Source: JADHTT01 sp964633845
GTDB taxonomy: Bacteria > Campylobacterota > Campylobacteria > Campylobacterales > Arcobacteraceae
Length of the DNA: 29,583 nt
Direction of reading: 5' to 3'
Assembly: GCA_964633845.1 (NCBI GenBank)
Contig: CAZWLA010000014.1
Coordinates: forward strand, 1 to 29,583
Made by a program: the position numbers and the translations under genes. Positions 16,645 through 23,811 of the stretch are shown piece after piece (position 1 is the stretch's first letter; every line of letters begins with the position of its first letter). The notes under the pieces are model-generated. The model saw only the letters and a program-made list of their open reading frames with translations, had not been told where the DNA came from and made no database searches.

Positions 16645-16651
16645 ATATATT

Positions 16652-16666
16652 CGCGACTTAGTTGCA
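16652..16666 (+). promoter_or_regulatory. Operator-like element 1 upstream of the zinc module
   Basis: CGCGACTTAGTTGCA, an imperfect inverted repeat (GCGAC / GTTGC around TTA). It shares 13 of 15 bases with a second copy beginning exactly 50 bp downstream. Its right half overlaps the expected -35 position for the -10 at 16684. The pattern fits binding of a dimeric metal-sensing repressor, with Zur/Fur family as the most likely type given the genes controlled. It does not match the known gamma-proteobacterial Zur box. Confidence 0.55.
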
Positions 16667-16683
16667 TTTAAGAATTTATCTAT

Positions 16684-16689
16684 TATACT
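16684..16689 (+). promoter_or_regulatory. Candidate -10 element of the zinc module promoter
   Basis: TATACT lies between the two operator-like repeats, 17 bases after a weak -35-like GTTGCA (16661-16666). A start site near 16696 would leave a short leader and put operator 2 at about +6. Motif evidence only. Confidence 0.45.
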
Positions 16690-16701
16690 TTCAAAAACTA
16701 A

Positions 16702-16716
16702 TGCGACTTTGTTGCA
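16702..16716 (+). promoter_or_regulatory. Operator-like element 2 upstream of the zinc module
   Basis: TGCGACTTTGTTGCA: inverted repeat with arms TGCGAC and GTTGCA (five of six pairs) around TTT. It is a near copy of the element at 16652, on the same strand at a 50-bp period (about five helical turns), which would place two bound dimers on one face of the DNA across the promoter. It ends just before the ribosome-binding site AAAGGA of the outer-membrane protein gene. Confidence 0.6.
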
Positions 16717-16732
16717 AAAGTAAAGGATAAAT

Positions 16733-17950
16733 ATGAAAAAAACTATATTAGTATCGCTTACAACTGCAAGTTTACTTCTAGGATCAGGACATGAGGCCCA
16801 TGATAATCATGTACCTGTTATAAATTTTATAGCAGATTTCTCTTATGTAGATAGATCACAAGAGTTACATGAAGTTGAGGCACCTGGTTTCTTTCATGCT
16901 CATGAAGAGGGTCATACTCATGCCCATTCACACAATGAAACACACTCAAAAAATGGTTTTAACTTTAATAATGCAGAGCTAGAGATAGAAGCTGCTATTG
17001 GTAAAGATTTTGAAGTTTTTTCAACATTTCATTTAGCTGAAGATAGCTTTGAGGTTGAAGAGCTATATGGTAAAACTCTAAACAAAGATGGCTTTAATGT
17101 AAAAGCTGGTAAATTCTTAAGTAGCTTTGGTATCAATAATTCTAAACACCCAGAGTCTTGGGATTTTGCACAACAACCAATTATCAATAACTTCTTATTT
17201 GGTGACCATGGTTTAAATGAGAAAGGTATTGGATTATCATGGAATAATAGGGATCTAAAAGTTGGTTTTGAGGTGTTAAATGGTGAAAATGAAAGATCGT
17301 TTGGAACTAGTAAAATTGAGTATACCACTAATGGTGGATTTGAAATAAAAGAAGCAACTAAGCCAGAGCTATATGTAGCATACTTAAAACATAACCAAAG
17401 ATTTGGAACAACTGTTATCAATACTGGACTAAGTTTTGCTGATGGTACAACAAGAATTGATCATACTGATGATGACACTCCACATGCTGTTGAAACAGAT
17501 ACAAAGATTTATGGTGCAGATCTTACTTTAAAATTTCCATTTACAAGAATAAGTGATATAACTGTAACTACGGAGTATATGAGAAGAGAAATGGATGGTA
17601 CTAAGTATAAAGATAATGGTTTAATTATTCAAAATCTTGTTGAAACAAGAGATCAATCAGGTTTCTACACTTCAGCTATATATACTATTGATCCAAAATG
17701 GAAGACAGGTATCCAGTTCAATAAGATAACAAAAAATGAAATAATTACAAATACTATCAACCAAAATATAACTTCAGACTTTAAAAAAACATCATTTATG
17801 GTTGAGCATAATTATAATGAAAACAATAAATTTAGACTACAATACAATAAAGATAAATCAAAATATACTGATGCCTCTGGACAATTATCGTACAATGAAG
17901 TTATCTTCCAATGGGTATTTACTTTTGGAACTGGTGAGCACAAGCACTAA
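16733..17950 (+). CDS. Histidine-rich outer-membrane beta-barrel protein, probable zinc uptake or zinc-responsive porin
   Basis: 405 residues with a cleavable signal peptide (about 1-19, MKKTILVSLTTASLLLGSG). After it comes a His-rich segment with His55, 57, 61, 63, 65, 67 and 71, suited to binding zinc. The rest alternates polar and hydrophobic residues as beta-strands and ends in an aromatic-rich strand (VIFQWVFTF) followed by GEHKH. A segment HPESWDFAQQPIINNFLFG (139-157) resembles, from memory, a conserved stretch in a proteobacterial family of ~400-residue His-rich outer-membrane proteins often found beside zinc genes. There is no TonB plug domain, so it is not a classical ZnuD receptor. 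znuA follows eight bases after its stop. Two operator-like repeats precede it, implying metal control. Zinc is inferred from context and histidines. Confidence 0.8.
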   Translation: MKKTILVSLTTASLLLGSGHEAHDNHVPVINFIADFSYVDRSQELHEVEAPGFFHAHEEGHTHAHSHNETHSKNGFNFNNAELEIEAAIGKDFEVFSTFHLAEDSFEVEELYGKTLNKDGFNVKAGKFLSSFGINNSKHPESWDFAQQPIINNFLFGDHGLNEKGIGLSWNNRDLKVGFEVLNGENERSFGTSKIEYTTNGGFEIKEATKPELYVAYLKHNQRFGTTVINTGLSFADGTTRIDHTDDDTPHAVETDTKIYGADLTLKFPFTRISDITVTTEYMRREMDGTKYKDNGLIIQNLVETRDQSGFYTSAIYTIDPKWKTGIQFNKITKNEIITNTINQNITSDFKKTSFMVEHNYNENNKFRLQYNKDKSKYTDASGQLSYNEVIFQWVFTFGTGEHKH

Positions 17951-17958
17951 GGATTATT

Positions 17959-18807
17959 ATGAAAAAGATTTTATTACTACTAATATTTAGTACATTTTTA
18001 ATTGCTAAAGTGAATACAGTGGTTACTATTTTGCCTCAAAAAACTTTTGTGGAAAAAATAGGTGGAAATAAAGTAAATGTATCTTTGATGGTACTTCCTG
18101 GTAACTCTCCACACACTTATGAACCAAAACCATCACAGATGAAACATATCTCCAATGCTGATATATATTTTAGCATTGGAGTTAAATTTGATAAAGTATG
18201 GATCCCTAAATTTCAATCTCTAAATAAAACTATGCAAATAGTAAAAACTGAGCAAGGTATAGAAAAGATTGAGATAGCAGAGCATTCTCACAGTGAAGAG
18301 GGGGGACATGATCATGGTGCTCATACTTTAGATCCACATATTTGGAATAGTCCAAAAAATGTAAAAAATATTGTAAAAAATATCTACGATACATTTGTGG
18401 TAGCGGATAGTCAAAATAAAGAGTACTACAAAGCTAATTATAAAGCTTTTTTAGAAGAGATTGATGAAACTGATAAAAAAATAAATGATATATTATTAAC
18501 TCTTGATGATAAAGCTAAATTTGTAGTATTTCATCCATCTTGGGGATATTTTGCAAAAGAGTATAGATTAACTCAAGTTGCTATAGAGTTAGGTGGAAAA
18601 AATCCAAAAGCTAAGCATATTAAAAAGATAATTGAAACTATAAATAAAAGCTATATTGAAGCTGTAATTACTGCACCAGAATTTAGTGATAATGTTGCTA
18701 AACAAATAGCAAAACAGACGGGAATAAAGGTTATAAAAATTTCACCATTAAGTCCTAACTGGAGTAAAAACTTAATTAATTTATCAAAAGCTATTGCAAA
18801 TAAATAA
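17959..18807 (+). CDS. znuA: Periplasmic zinc-binding protein of an ABC importer (ZnuA-like)
   Basis: Cluster A-I (ZnuA/TroA) substrate-binding protein, 282 residues, with a signal peptide (about 1-17) and no lipobox. Expected metal ligands are His52 in NSPHTYEP, His127 in LDPHIWNSP, His192 in FHPSWGYFA and Glu241 in APEFSD. A flexible acidic His-rich loop (His109, 111, 117, 119 and 122) sits before His127, as in zinc rather than manganese members. It is encoded directly after the His-rich outer-membrane protein, with AAGGA before its ATG. The permease (znuB) and ATPase (znuC) do not follow; the next genes run the other way. A six-G tract lies inside the His loop codons (from 18300), unusual for this AT-rich DNA. 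Confidence 0.92.
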   Translation: MKKILLLLIFSTFLIAKVNTVVTILPQKTFVEKIGGNKVNVSLMVLPGNSPHTYEPKPSQMKHISNADIYFSIGVKFDKVWIPKFQSLNKTMQIVKTEQGIEKIEIAEHSHSEEGGHDHGAHTLDPHIWNSPKNVKNIVKNIYDTFVVADSQNKEYYKANYKAFLEEIDETDKKINDILLTLDDKAKFVVFHPSWGYFAKEYRLTQVAIELGGKNPKAKHIKKIIETINKSYIEAVITAPEFSDNVAKQIAKQTGIKVIKISPLSPNWSKNLINLSKAIANK

Positions 18808-18845
18808 CTACCAATAAAAAATATGATAGCATAAAATAGTGGCTA

Positions 18846-19085
18846 CTATACCTTAAAGAACTGTTCAGCTTCTTTTGCTTTTTGTATTCCAATAAAAGAG
18901 AGCTTATCATCTAAGATTAGTTCCTCTTGTTTAAGCTCTTTTATCAACTTTTTTGATTCCTTTAAGCTAAATGCACCAGCATTTTCAAGTTGAAACATTA
19001 CATCTTTTAATGTTTCATCATTTTCCATTTTAGATATTGCTAAAAGCATTACCATTCTATTTATCTCTTGTTCTGTTAAATCCAT
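18846..19085 (-). CDS. Small conserved-looking cytoplasmic protein, function unknown
   Basis: 79 residues, charged, predicted helical. The layout (MDLTEQEINRMVMLLAISKM; then GAFSLKESKKLIKELKQEELI and ending IGIQKAKEAEQFFKV) has the look of a small winged-helix-like or helical adaptor domain, with a helix, a turn and an ELILDDKLSFIG beta-hairpin-like piece. GGAG precedes the ATG at six bases. It is the last gene of the leftward run, 16 bases after an MFS permease stop, and meets znuA tail to tail with only 38 bases between. I do not recognise a characterised family. A regulator of its neighbours is possible but unsupported. Confidence 0.65.
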   Translation of the reverse strand: MDLTEQEINRMVMLLAISKMENDETLKDVMFQLENAGAFSLKESKKLIKELKQEELILDDKLSFIGIQKAKEAEQFFKV

Positions 19086-19101
19086 AGATACTCCAAATTA
19101 G

Positions 19102-20274
19102 TTAATAATATTTTTTATATAATATCGCTACAAATAAGAACATTATACCAAGTATATATGTAACTATATTTAAATCAAGTATTGTTGCAAATATACCAAT
19201 AAATATTGTAGTTACAATATTTGCAAACATAAATATCATTTCATTGTATGCTAGTACCCTACCAAGATACTTATGATCACACTCTTCTTGCAGCATCGCA
19301 TAGGTATATGACCATATTGTTGAAGTTAAAAAACCTACTAAAAATAATGATCCCAAAGCAAAATAAAAATTATATTGTGTCAATCCCCATATTATTATAA
19401 AAATACCTTGAGCAACAAAAAACATAGATAGATTATTTTTATTTATTATATTCCCTACGATAAAAGGTCCTATCATCAGTGCAAATGCTCTAACGGCATT
19501 TGATATACCAATAGCAAGAGGAACTGCTATAATTAGCTTGTATTCAAAGTCTGCCAATAATGTAATGAGTGCATCAAAAGAAGTTAATCCTACGCTAGCA
19601 TGAAGTAAAATGAGTTTTATAATATTATGATTGTTTTTTATATGATTAAATCCATCTTTAATCATTGATAACATGCTTTGCGTAACTTCTAAAGTTGGAA
19701 TATCAAGTTTAATTGGTATAAAAATAATTAAAGCAGCTACGAAAAATAAAGCATCTATAATAAATGCAGTTGTAGTGCCATATATAGCTACTATGATACC
19801 ACTAGTAGCCATTCCAGCCGTATATGTAAATGACCATATTATAGAGTGTATTTCATTTGCCTTTTGTAATGCTACGCCACTAATTAATTTTGGTAAAAGT
19901 GTCATTTCAGATGAGAAAAACATTGAAGCTGCTCCCATTCTTATAAATAGTATAATCATTAATAGCCAAATATCGTTTATTGATGTTATAGTTAAAAATA
20001 AAATAGTCATTACTAGTTCTATGGTAAGGAGTACTATCATTAAATTTTTTAATGGTAATCTATCTATTAGTGTACCACTAAATGGAGATAGAATAATACC
20101 AGGTAGAAATAGCATGGCTGTAACTAATGAAATCATAAATGAGCTAGCACCAAACTCAACAAGCATAGAAAATATTGCTACGTTTGAGAACCATGCACCA
20201 AAATATGCGATTAGTTGAGTTAGTGATATTTGTCTAACTATTTTTTCTTGCTTAAAAAGTTCTCTATATGTCAA
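19102..20274 (-). CDS. MFS transporter, EntS/MFS_3-like exporter
   Basis: 390-residue major facilitator permease with about 12 hydrophobic segments. The motif SGTLIDRLPLKNLMIV (about 63-78) is the loop 2-3 signature (G-x-L-x-D-R), and LLPKLISGVALQKANEIHSI (about 125-144) recalls the EntS-type group (L-P-x-L-V ... L-x-x-A-N). The start appears to be TTG at 20274 with no clear Shine-Dalgarno, 17 bases after the stop of a HlyD-like adaptor gene; coupling may help initiation. The substrate cannot be read from the sequence. Closeness to the adaptor raises the possibility of an efflux assembly, though MFS_3 proteins usually work alone. Confidence 0.82.
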   Translation of the reverse strand: MTYRELFKQEKIVRQISLTQLIAYFGAWFSNVAIFSMLVEFGASSFMISLVTAMLFLPGIILSPFSGTLIDRLPLKNLMIVLLTIELVMTILFLTITSINDIWLLMIILFIRMGAASMFFSSEMTLLPKLISGVALQKANEIHSIIWSFTYTAGMATSGIIVAIYGTTTAFIIDALFFVAALIIFIPIKLDIPTLEVTQSMLSMIKDGFNHIKNNHNIIKLILLHASVGLTSFDALITLLADFEYKLIIAVPLAIGISNAVRAFALMIGPFIVGNIINKNNLSMFFVAQGIFIIIWGLTQYNFYFALGSLFLVGFLTSTIWSYTYAMLQEECDHKYLGRVLAYNEMIFMFANIVTTIFIGIFATILDLNIVTYILGIMFLFVAILYKKYY

Positions 20275-20291
20275 GAGTATACGCTATTATT

Positions 20292-21008
20292 TTATTTAAA
20301 TTCTATTTTATAAAGCTTTGAAAAATGCTTAGGCTTATTGATAATTATTTCACATTTGTAAGAAGATATATGTTTAGAGTCCGCTACAAGATAGATTTTA
20401 TCTATTTTATAATCTGTCTTTTGACCATCAATATAAATAGTTTTTGATCTGTATGTATTGGCCATACCTACTGGTATATATACTATAAGTTTTGCAGCAC
20501 TTAGGTCATATGCTTTATATAGTAATGTACCAGGGTTTACATAGTCACCCTTAGCTACAGAAATAGAATATATATATTTATTGTCTTTGATAGTCTTTTT
20601 ATTGATTTTATCTTCTAGTGATGCAATCTTTATAGCAATATCTGCTTTATTAGTTTCAAGAGTTAAAACCTTTAATTTTTGATTATCTTTTTCAAACTCT
20701 GGTTTAGATGAAATTTTTGATAATCTATCATAATTCTTCTTCTCTATGGTGATCATTAACTCTGTTAGTTTGGATTTTCTTTTAAGTTGTATTAATTCTA
20801 AGCTATCAAGCTCTTTATCAATTTCTATGATAGTGTTATTGTTAGATTTTCTACCTTCAATCTCTTCATTAGTATAAACTATAAGACCACTTGCAGATGC
20901 TTTGATATCATAGCTATGCACTGGGTTGGCAGTAGAAAAATATTCATTACTTGCATATATAGACAAGTGCAATAGTAAGGTTGTAAAAATTATTTTAAAT
21001 ATAGTCAT
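20292..21008 (-). CDS. HlyD/AcrA-like periplasmic adaptor (membrane-fusion) protein, short
   Basis: 238 residues with a signal peptide (about 1-19) and no later membrane segment. A lipoyl-like half-motif DIKASASGLIVYTNEEIEG lies near 34-52. A helical hairpin/coiled coil runs about 64-135 (rich in Lys, Leu and Ile). The second lipoyl half follows (SVAKGDYVNPGTLLYKAYDLS, about 149-169), then beta-barrel-like strands. That order is the adaptor fold of tripartite efflux systems. It is much shorter than AcrA or EmrA, and the membrane-proximal domain is minimal. It lies between two MFS permease genes in the same direction (24 and 17 bases away). No outer-membrane TolC-like gene is present. AAGGA stands seven bases before the ATG. 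Confidence 0.72.
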   Translation of the reverse strand: MTIFKIIFTTLLLHLSIYASNEYFSTANPVHSYDIKASASGLIVYTNEEIEGRKSNNNTIIEIDKELDSLELIQLKRKSKLTELMITIEKKNYDRLSKISSKPEFEKDNQKLKVLTLETNKADIAIKIASLEDKINKKTIKDNKYIYSISVAKGDYVNPGTLLYKAYDLSAAKLIVYIPVGMANTYRSKTIYIDGQKTDYKIDKIYLVADSKHISSYKCEIIINKPKHFSKLYKIEFK

Positions 21009-21031
21009 AGAAAAGTCCTTGTATAGGAATG

Positions 21032-22126
21032 TTATCTAAAATTTGATTTAGATTTTATATATAGTGTTAAAAATGCCATAAATGCAATAAGACTTGAGTA
21101 TAAAAATAAATACTCCCCATATACTAAACCAGCGATTATAGCACCTACAAATCCACCTAGCCCATAAGCAAAACCAAACATAAATTGTTGAGCAAGCTTT
21201 TTATTGCTGTAAAGTGTATACAAGAACATAATTACAGCACTATGATACAGTCCAAAACTTAATGCATGGATAGATTGAGACATAAATGCAATGGTTAAAG
21301 ATGTAGGGAACATAAATAGCATTAACCATCTAATGGCGGTTAAAAATATAGATATTTTAATTATAGTAATAAGATTCTTTTTTAGTAGTGGTGCTTGATA
21401 ATATAATATTAAAATTTCACATACAACACCAAATGCCCATAGATAACTAGTCATATCTAATGATATACCATTGGATGTTTCATAAATAGTAAAGAAATTA
21501 TAAAATCCACCAAAACTAACTTGCATTAGGAATAAGCTTAACCAAAATGGCCAATATTTTAATAAAGAAAATTTATCTTGTCCTTCACTATCAATATGTA
21601 TTTGCTTATCTTCATCTTTGATTACCATAATTGCAAAGTATGTAGTTAGTATTGTGGCTATTAGATAATAGTGCAGGGCAATATTTGGATTATTAAGAAA
21701 TTTTGCTAATACAAGTGCAACTGCCATAAAACCAATAGATCCATATAGTCTAGATTTCCCATATCTATCTTTACCAAGTTGTCCTATGGCATTGGTCTCT
21801 ATATATGGTAATATAAGACTAAGGCATATGCCTAAGATTAAATTATTAATTAAAAATGCTATAAAACTATCAATAGTTATATAAAATAGTGCAGATAGTG
21901 CTATTGATAGATATAAAGACCATTTAAAAATATCTTTTGTTAAATTTATGTGTTTTAGAAATAAAAATGGGGTTAAAAACCTCATCAAAGGTGCAAGAGC
22001 AAAAAGTATACCTATATCACTAGGATTGTACCCAATATCATGTAATACTTTTGGTAAAAATATTATATAAACACCAACCGCCGCAAAATAGAAAAAATAA
22101 AATGCAGATAGATTAAAAAAGTACAC
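21032..22126 (-). CDS. MFS transporter, MFS_1-like (HcaT/LacY-like) group
   Basis: 364-residue permease with about 11-12 hydrophobic segments. The opening MYFFNLSAFYFFYFAAVGVY and the SDIGILFALAPLMRFLTPFLF stretch (about 36-56) are typical of the HcaT-like branch. GKDRYGKSRLYGSIGFMAVA (about 118-137) matches its conserved R-x-x-G-S-x-G-F loop. The start is GTG at 22126, 20 bases after the stop of the RDD gene, with a weak ribosome-binding site. In Campylobacterota such permeases are usually annotated only as MFS; no substrate is evident. Confidence 0.82.
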   Translation of the reverse strand: MYFFNLSAFYFFYFAAVGVYIIFLPKVLHDIGYNPSDIGILFALAPLMRFLTPFLFLKHINLTKDIFKWSLYLSIALSALFYITIDSFIAFLINNLILGICLSLILPYIETNAIGQLGKDRYGKSRLYGSIGFMAVALVLAKFLNNPNIALHYYLIATILTTYFAIMVIKDEDKQIHIDSEGQDKFSLLKYWPFWLSLFLMQVSFGGFYNFFTIYETSNGISLDMTSYLWAFGVVCEILILYYQAPLLKKNLITIIKISIFLTAIRWLMLFMFPTSLTIAFMSQSIHALSFGLYHSAVIMFLYTLYSNKKLAQQFMFGFAYGLGGFVGAIIAGLVYGEYLFLYSSLIAFMAFLTLYIKSKSNFR

Positions 22127-22146
22127 TAATTTAATTCTAGGTTTTG

Positions 22147-22635
22147 TTAATTTGGAAAATCTATTACTACAGTATTTGCAATAATATCTTGAAGTGATTT
22201 TTTATCTTTTCGAAAAAATGGTATCATTGTACCAACTATTGATAGTATAGATAGTATATACACTACATATCTTACAACGGCCGTGTATATATCAAGGCTC
22301 TCATGATTTTTACTTGTAACAACTTTAAGTTCATAAGCTTTTAAGCCTGGTGTTTGTCCTTTTATCATCAAAAAAAGTACTGTTATGATCATGTATGGAA
22401 GTAGTATAAAGCTCCAACCTAAAAGTAGATTTTTGGAAAACATATCTCCACTACCCATGATTAAATATACTACAATATACATAATAGGCATAATGAGCAT
22501 AAATGTATCCGTAATCATTGCTTTAGCACGAGATAAGATATTGGCACTTATCTCAATATCTTCATTAGTTTGGCTAGATAAATTTTTTTTGCTTAGTGTT
22601 TGCTTACCACTTTTAGTGTCTCTCCATCTAGCCAT
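22147..22635 (-). CDS. RDD family membrane protein
   Basis: The frame is open further upstream, but the first 29 codons overlap the end of pyrE and read as nonsense. The ATG at 22635-22633 (MARWRDTKSGKQ), preceded by GAGGAAAC in the pyrE tail, is the better start, giving 162 residues. The RDD domain shows the arginine of LSRAKAMITD, the aspartate ten residues on, and the GQTPGLKAYELKVV loop, with three hydrophobic helices and a second R-Y-x-V-Y segment. RDD proteins are small membrane proteins, some linked to ion antiport, but most are uncharacterised. It begins four bases after pyrE; an RDD gene beside pyrE is, as I recall, also seen in Campylobacter. Confidence 0.85.
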   Translation of the reverse strand: MARWRDTKSGKQTLSKKNLSSQTNEDIEISANILSRAKAMITDTFMLIMPIMYIVVYLIMGSGDMFSKNLLLGWSFILLPYMIITVLFLMIKGQTPGLKAYELKVVTSKNHESLDIYTAVVRYVVYILSILSIVGTMIPFFRKDKKSLQDIIANTVVIDFPN

Positions 22636-22639
22636 TATT

Positions 22640-23251
22640 TTAGTTTCCTCTACTACCTGGCTTAACAGCTTCTGATTTACCTTCTTTACACATAGGACAA
22701 TCTTCTGGAGAGTACATCTCAAATGTAAAATCAGCTAAGGCAAAAAATGGTACATCGCATGGTAGTTTACAGTTTGATTTAGATTTTATATCACTATTTT
22801 CTCTAGCACAAAAACCTCTATTCGCAAGTGCTGCATATGCAACGATCTCTCCACCCATAGCTTCAACTTGTGTCGCTGCTTCAAGTGCTGAACCACCAGT
22901 AGTGATAATATCTTCACATACTAATACTTTTTCACCTTTTGAAACTTCAAAACCTCTTCTGATAGTCATTTTTTTATCAACTCTTTCTGCAAAAATGAAT
23001 CTTACATCAAGGGCAGCAGCTAATGCATAACCAGCAATTAGTCCACCTAAGGCAGGAGCGCACACTGTATCAATCTCTATTCCTGATTCTTTGATTTGTT
23101 GAGCTAATGCTGTTGCTAGTTTTGTAGCAGTTTTTGGATCTTCTAGTACTTTTGCACTTTGTAAATATACAGATGAATGATTACCACTACTTAATAAGAA
23201 GTGGCCATTTAACATTGCTTTAGAATCTTTATATATTTGTTCTACATCCAC
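22640..23251 (-). CDS. pyrE: Orotate phosphoribosyltransferase PyrE, with Cys-rich C-terminus
   Basis: Converts orotate plus PRPP to OMP in pyrimidine synthesis. The PRPP loop VLVCEDIITTGGSA spans about 108-121; GGLIAGYALA and the flexible ERVDKKMTIRRGF loop (about 89-101) are also in place. 203 residues. The C-terminal part is unusual next to E. coli PyrE: it contains cysteines in RGFCAREN, SNCKLPCD and a closing CPMC, then a conserved-looking KPGSRGN end. This Cys-rich tail type occurs in PyrE proteins of Campylobacterota and thermophiles and may hold a metal. The ATG comes two bases after the frr stop. Confidence 0.95.
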   Translation of the reverse strand: MDVEQIYKDSKAMLNGHFLLSSGNHSSVYLQSAKVLEDPKTATKLATALAQQIKESGIEIDTVCAPALGGLIAGYALAAALDVRFIFAERVDKKMTIRRGFEVSKGEKVLVCEDIITTGGSALEAATQVEAMGGEIVAYAALANRGFCARENSDIKSKSNCKLPCDVPFFALADFTFEMYSPEDCPMCKEGKSEAVKPGSRGN

Positions 23252-23253
23252 AA

Positions 23254-23811
23254 TTAAACCTTTAATATTTCAGCTTCTTTAGCTTTAAATGTATCATCAG
23301 CTTTTGCTACATAAGTATCAGTAATCTTTTGTACATCATCTTGTGCTTTTTTTGACTCATCTTCTGTAATCTCTTTATCTTTTAAAAGCTTCTTAACTTT
23401 ATCATTAGAATTTTTTCTAATATTTCTAATAGATACTTTGGCATTATCAGTCATACCTTTTGCACTTTTAGCTGACTCTTGTCTTTGCTCTACAGTCATT
23501 GGAGGGAAAAATAATTGTACTGATTCACCATTATTATTTGGATTGACACCAATATTAGCAGCTGCAATTGCTTGTTCAATATCTCCAACTAAATGCTTTT
23601 CCCATGGCGATATATTAATTGTAGTTGCATCTGGTGCTAATATTGTAGCAACTTGAGCTAATGCAGTTTGCGTACCGTAGTAATCTATTGTAATATTATC
23701 TAAAATTGCTGGATTAACCTTACCTGTTCTTAATGTACCATAATCTCTTTTTAGTGCTTCTATCGCACCATCCATAGCTTCTTTTGTATTGTCATAAATT
23801 TCATTTAACAT
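23254..23811 (-). CDS. frr: Ribosome recycling factor
   Basis: RRF splits post-termination ribosomes together with EF-G. 185 residues with the family pattern: LRTGKVNPAILDNITIDYYG (about 27-46), ISPWEKHLVGDIEQAI (about 71-86), NNNGESVQLFFPPMTVEQRQE (about 93-113) and RNIRKNSNDKVKKLLKDKEITEDE near 129-152. AAGGA lies five bases before its ATG. Its first 11 bases overlap the end of the deacetylase gene, and pyrE follows two bases after its stop. The secG, frr, pyrE association is known in Campylobacter; here a deacetylase is inserted after secG. Confidence 0.97.
   Translation of the reverse strand: MLNEIYDNTKEAMDGAIEALKRDYGTLRTGKVNPAILDNITIDYYGTQTALAQVATILAPDATTINISPWEKHLVGDIEQAIAAANIGVNPNNNGESVQLFFPPMTVEQRQESAKSAKGMTDNAKVSIRNIRKNSNDKVKKLLKDKEITEDESKKAQDDVQKITDTYVAKADDTFKAKEAEILKV

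Noticed and set aside
18836..18849. ATAGT-GGCT-ACTAT hairpin between znuA and the 79-residue gene as a bidirectional terminator
   Set aside because: Five AT-rich pairs, no adjoining T-run of useful length; too weak to call.
22636..22722. Longer N-terminus of the RDD protein
   Set aside because: These 29 codons lie inside pyrE and show no conservation-like pattern; the ATG at 22635 has a good ribosome-binding site.
21042..22791. 19-base identical stretch TTTGATTTAGATTTTATAT at 21042-21060 and 22773-22791
   Set aside because: Both copies encode the peptide IKSKSN within unrelated proteins in AT-rich sequence; no flanking similarity, so chance is likely.
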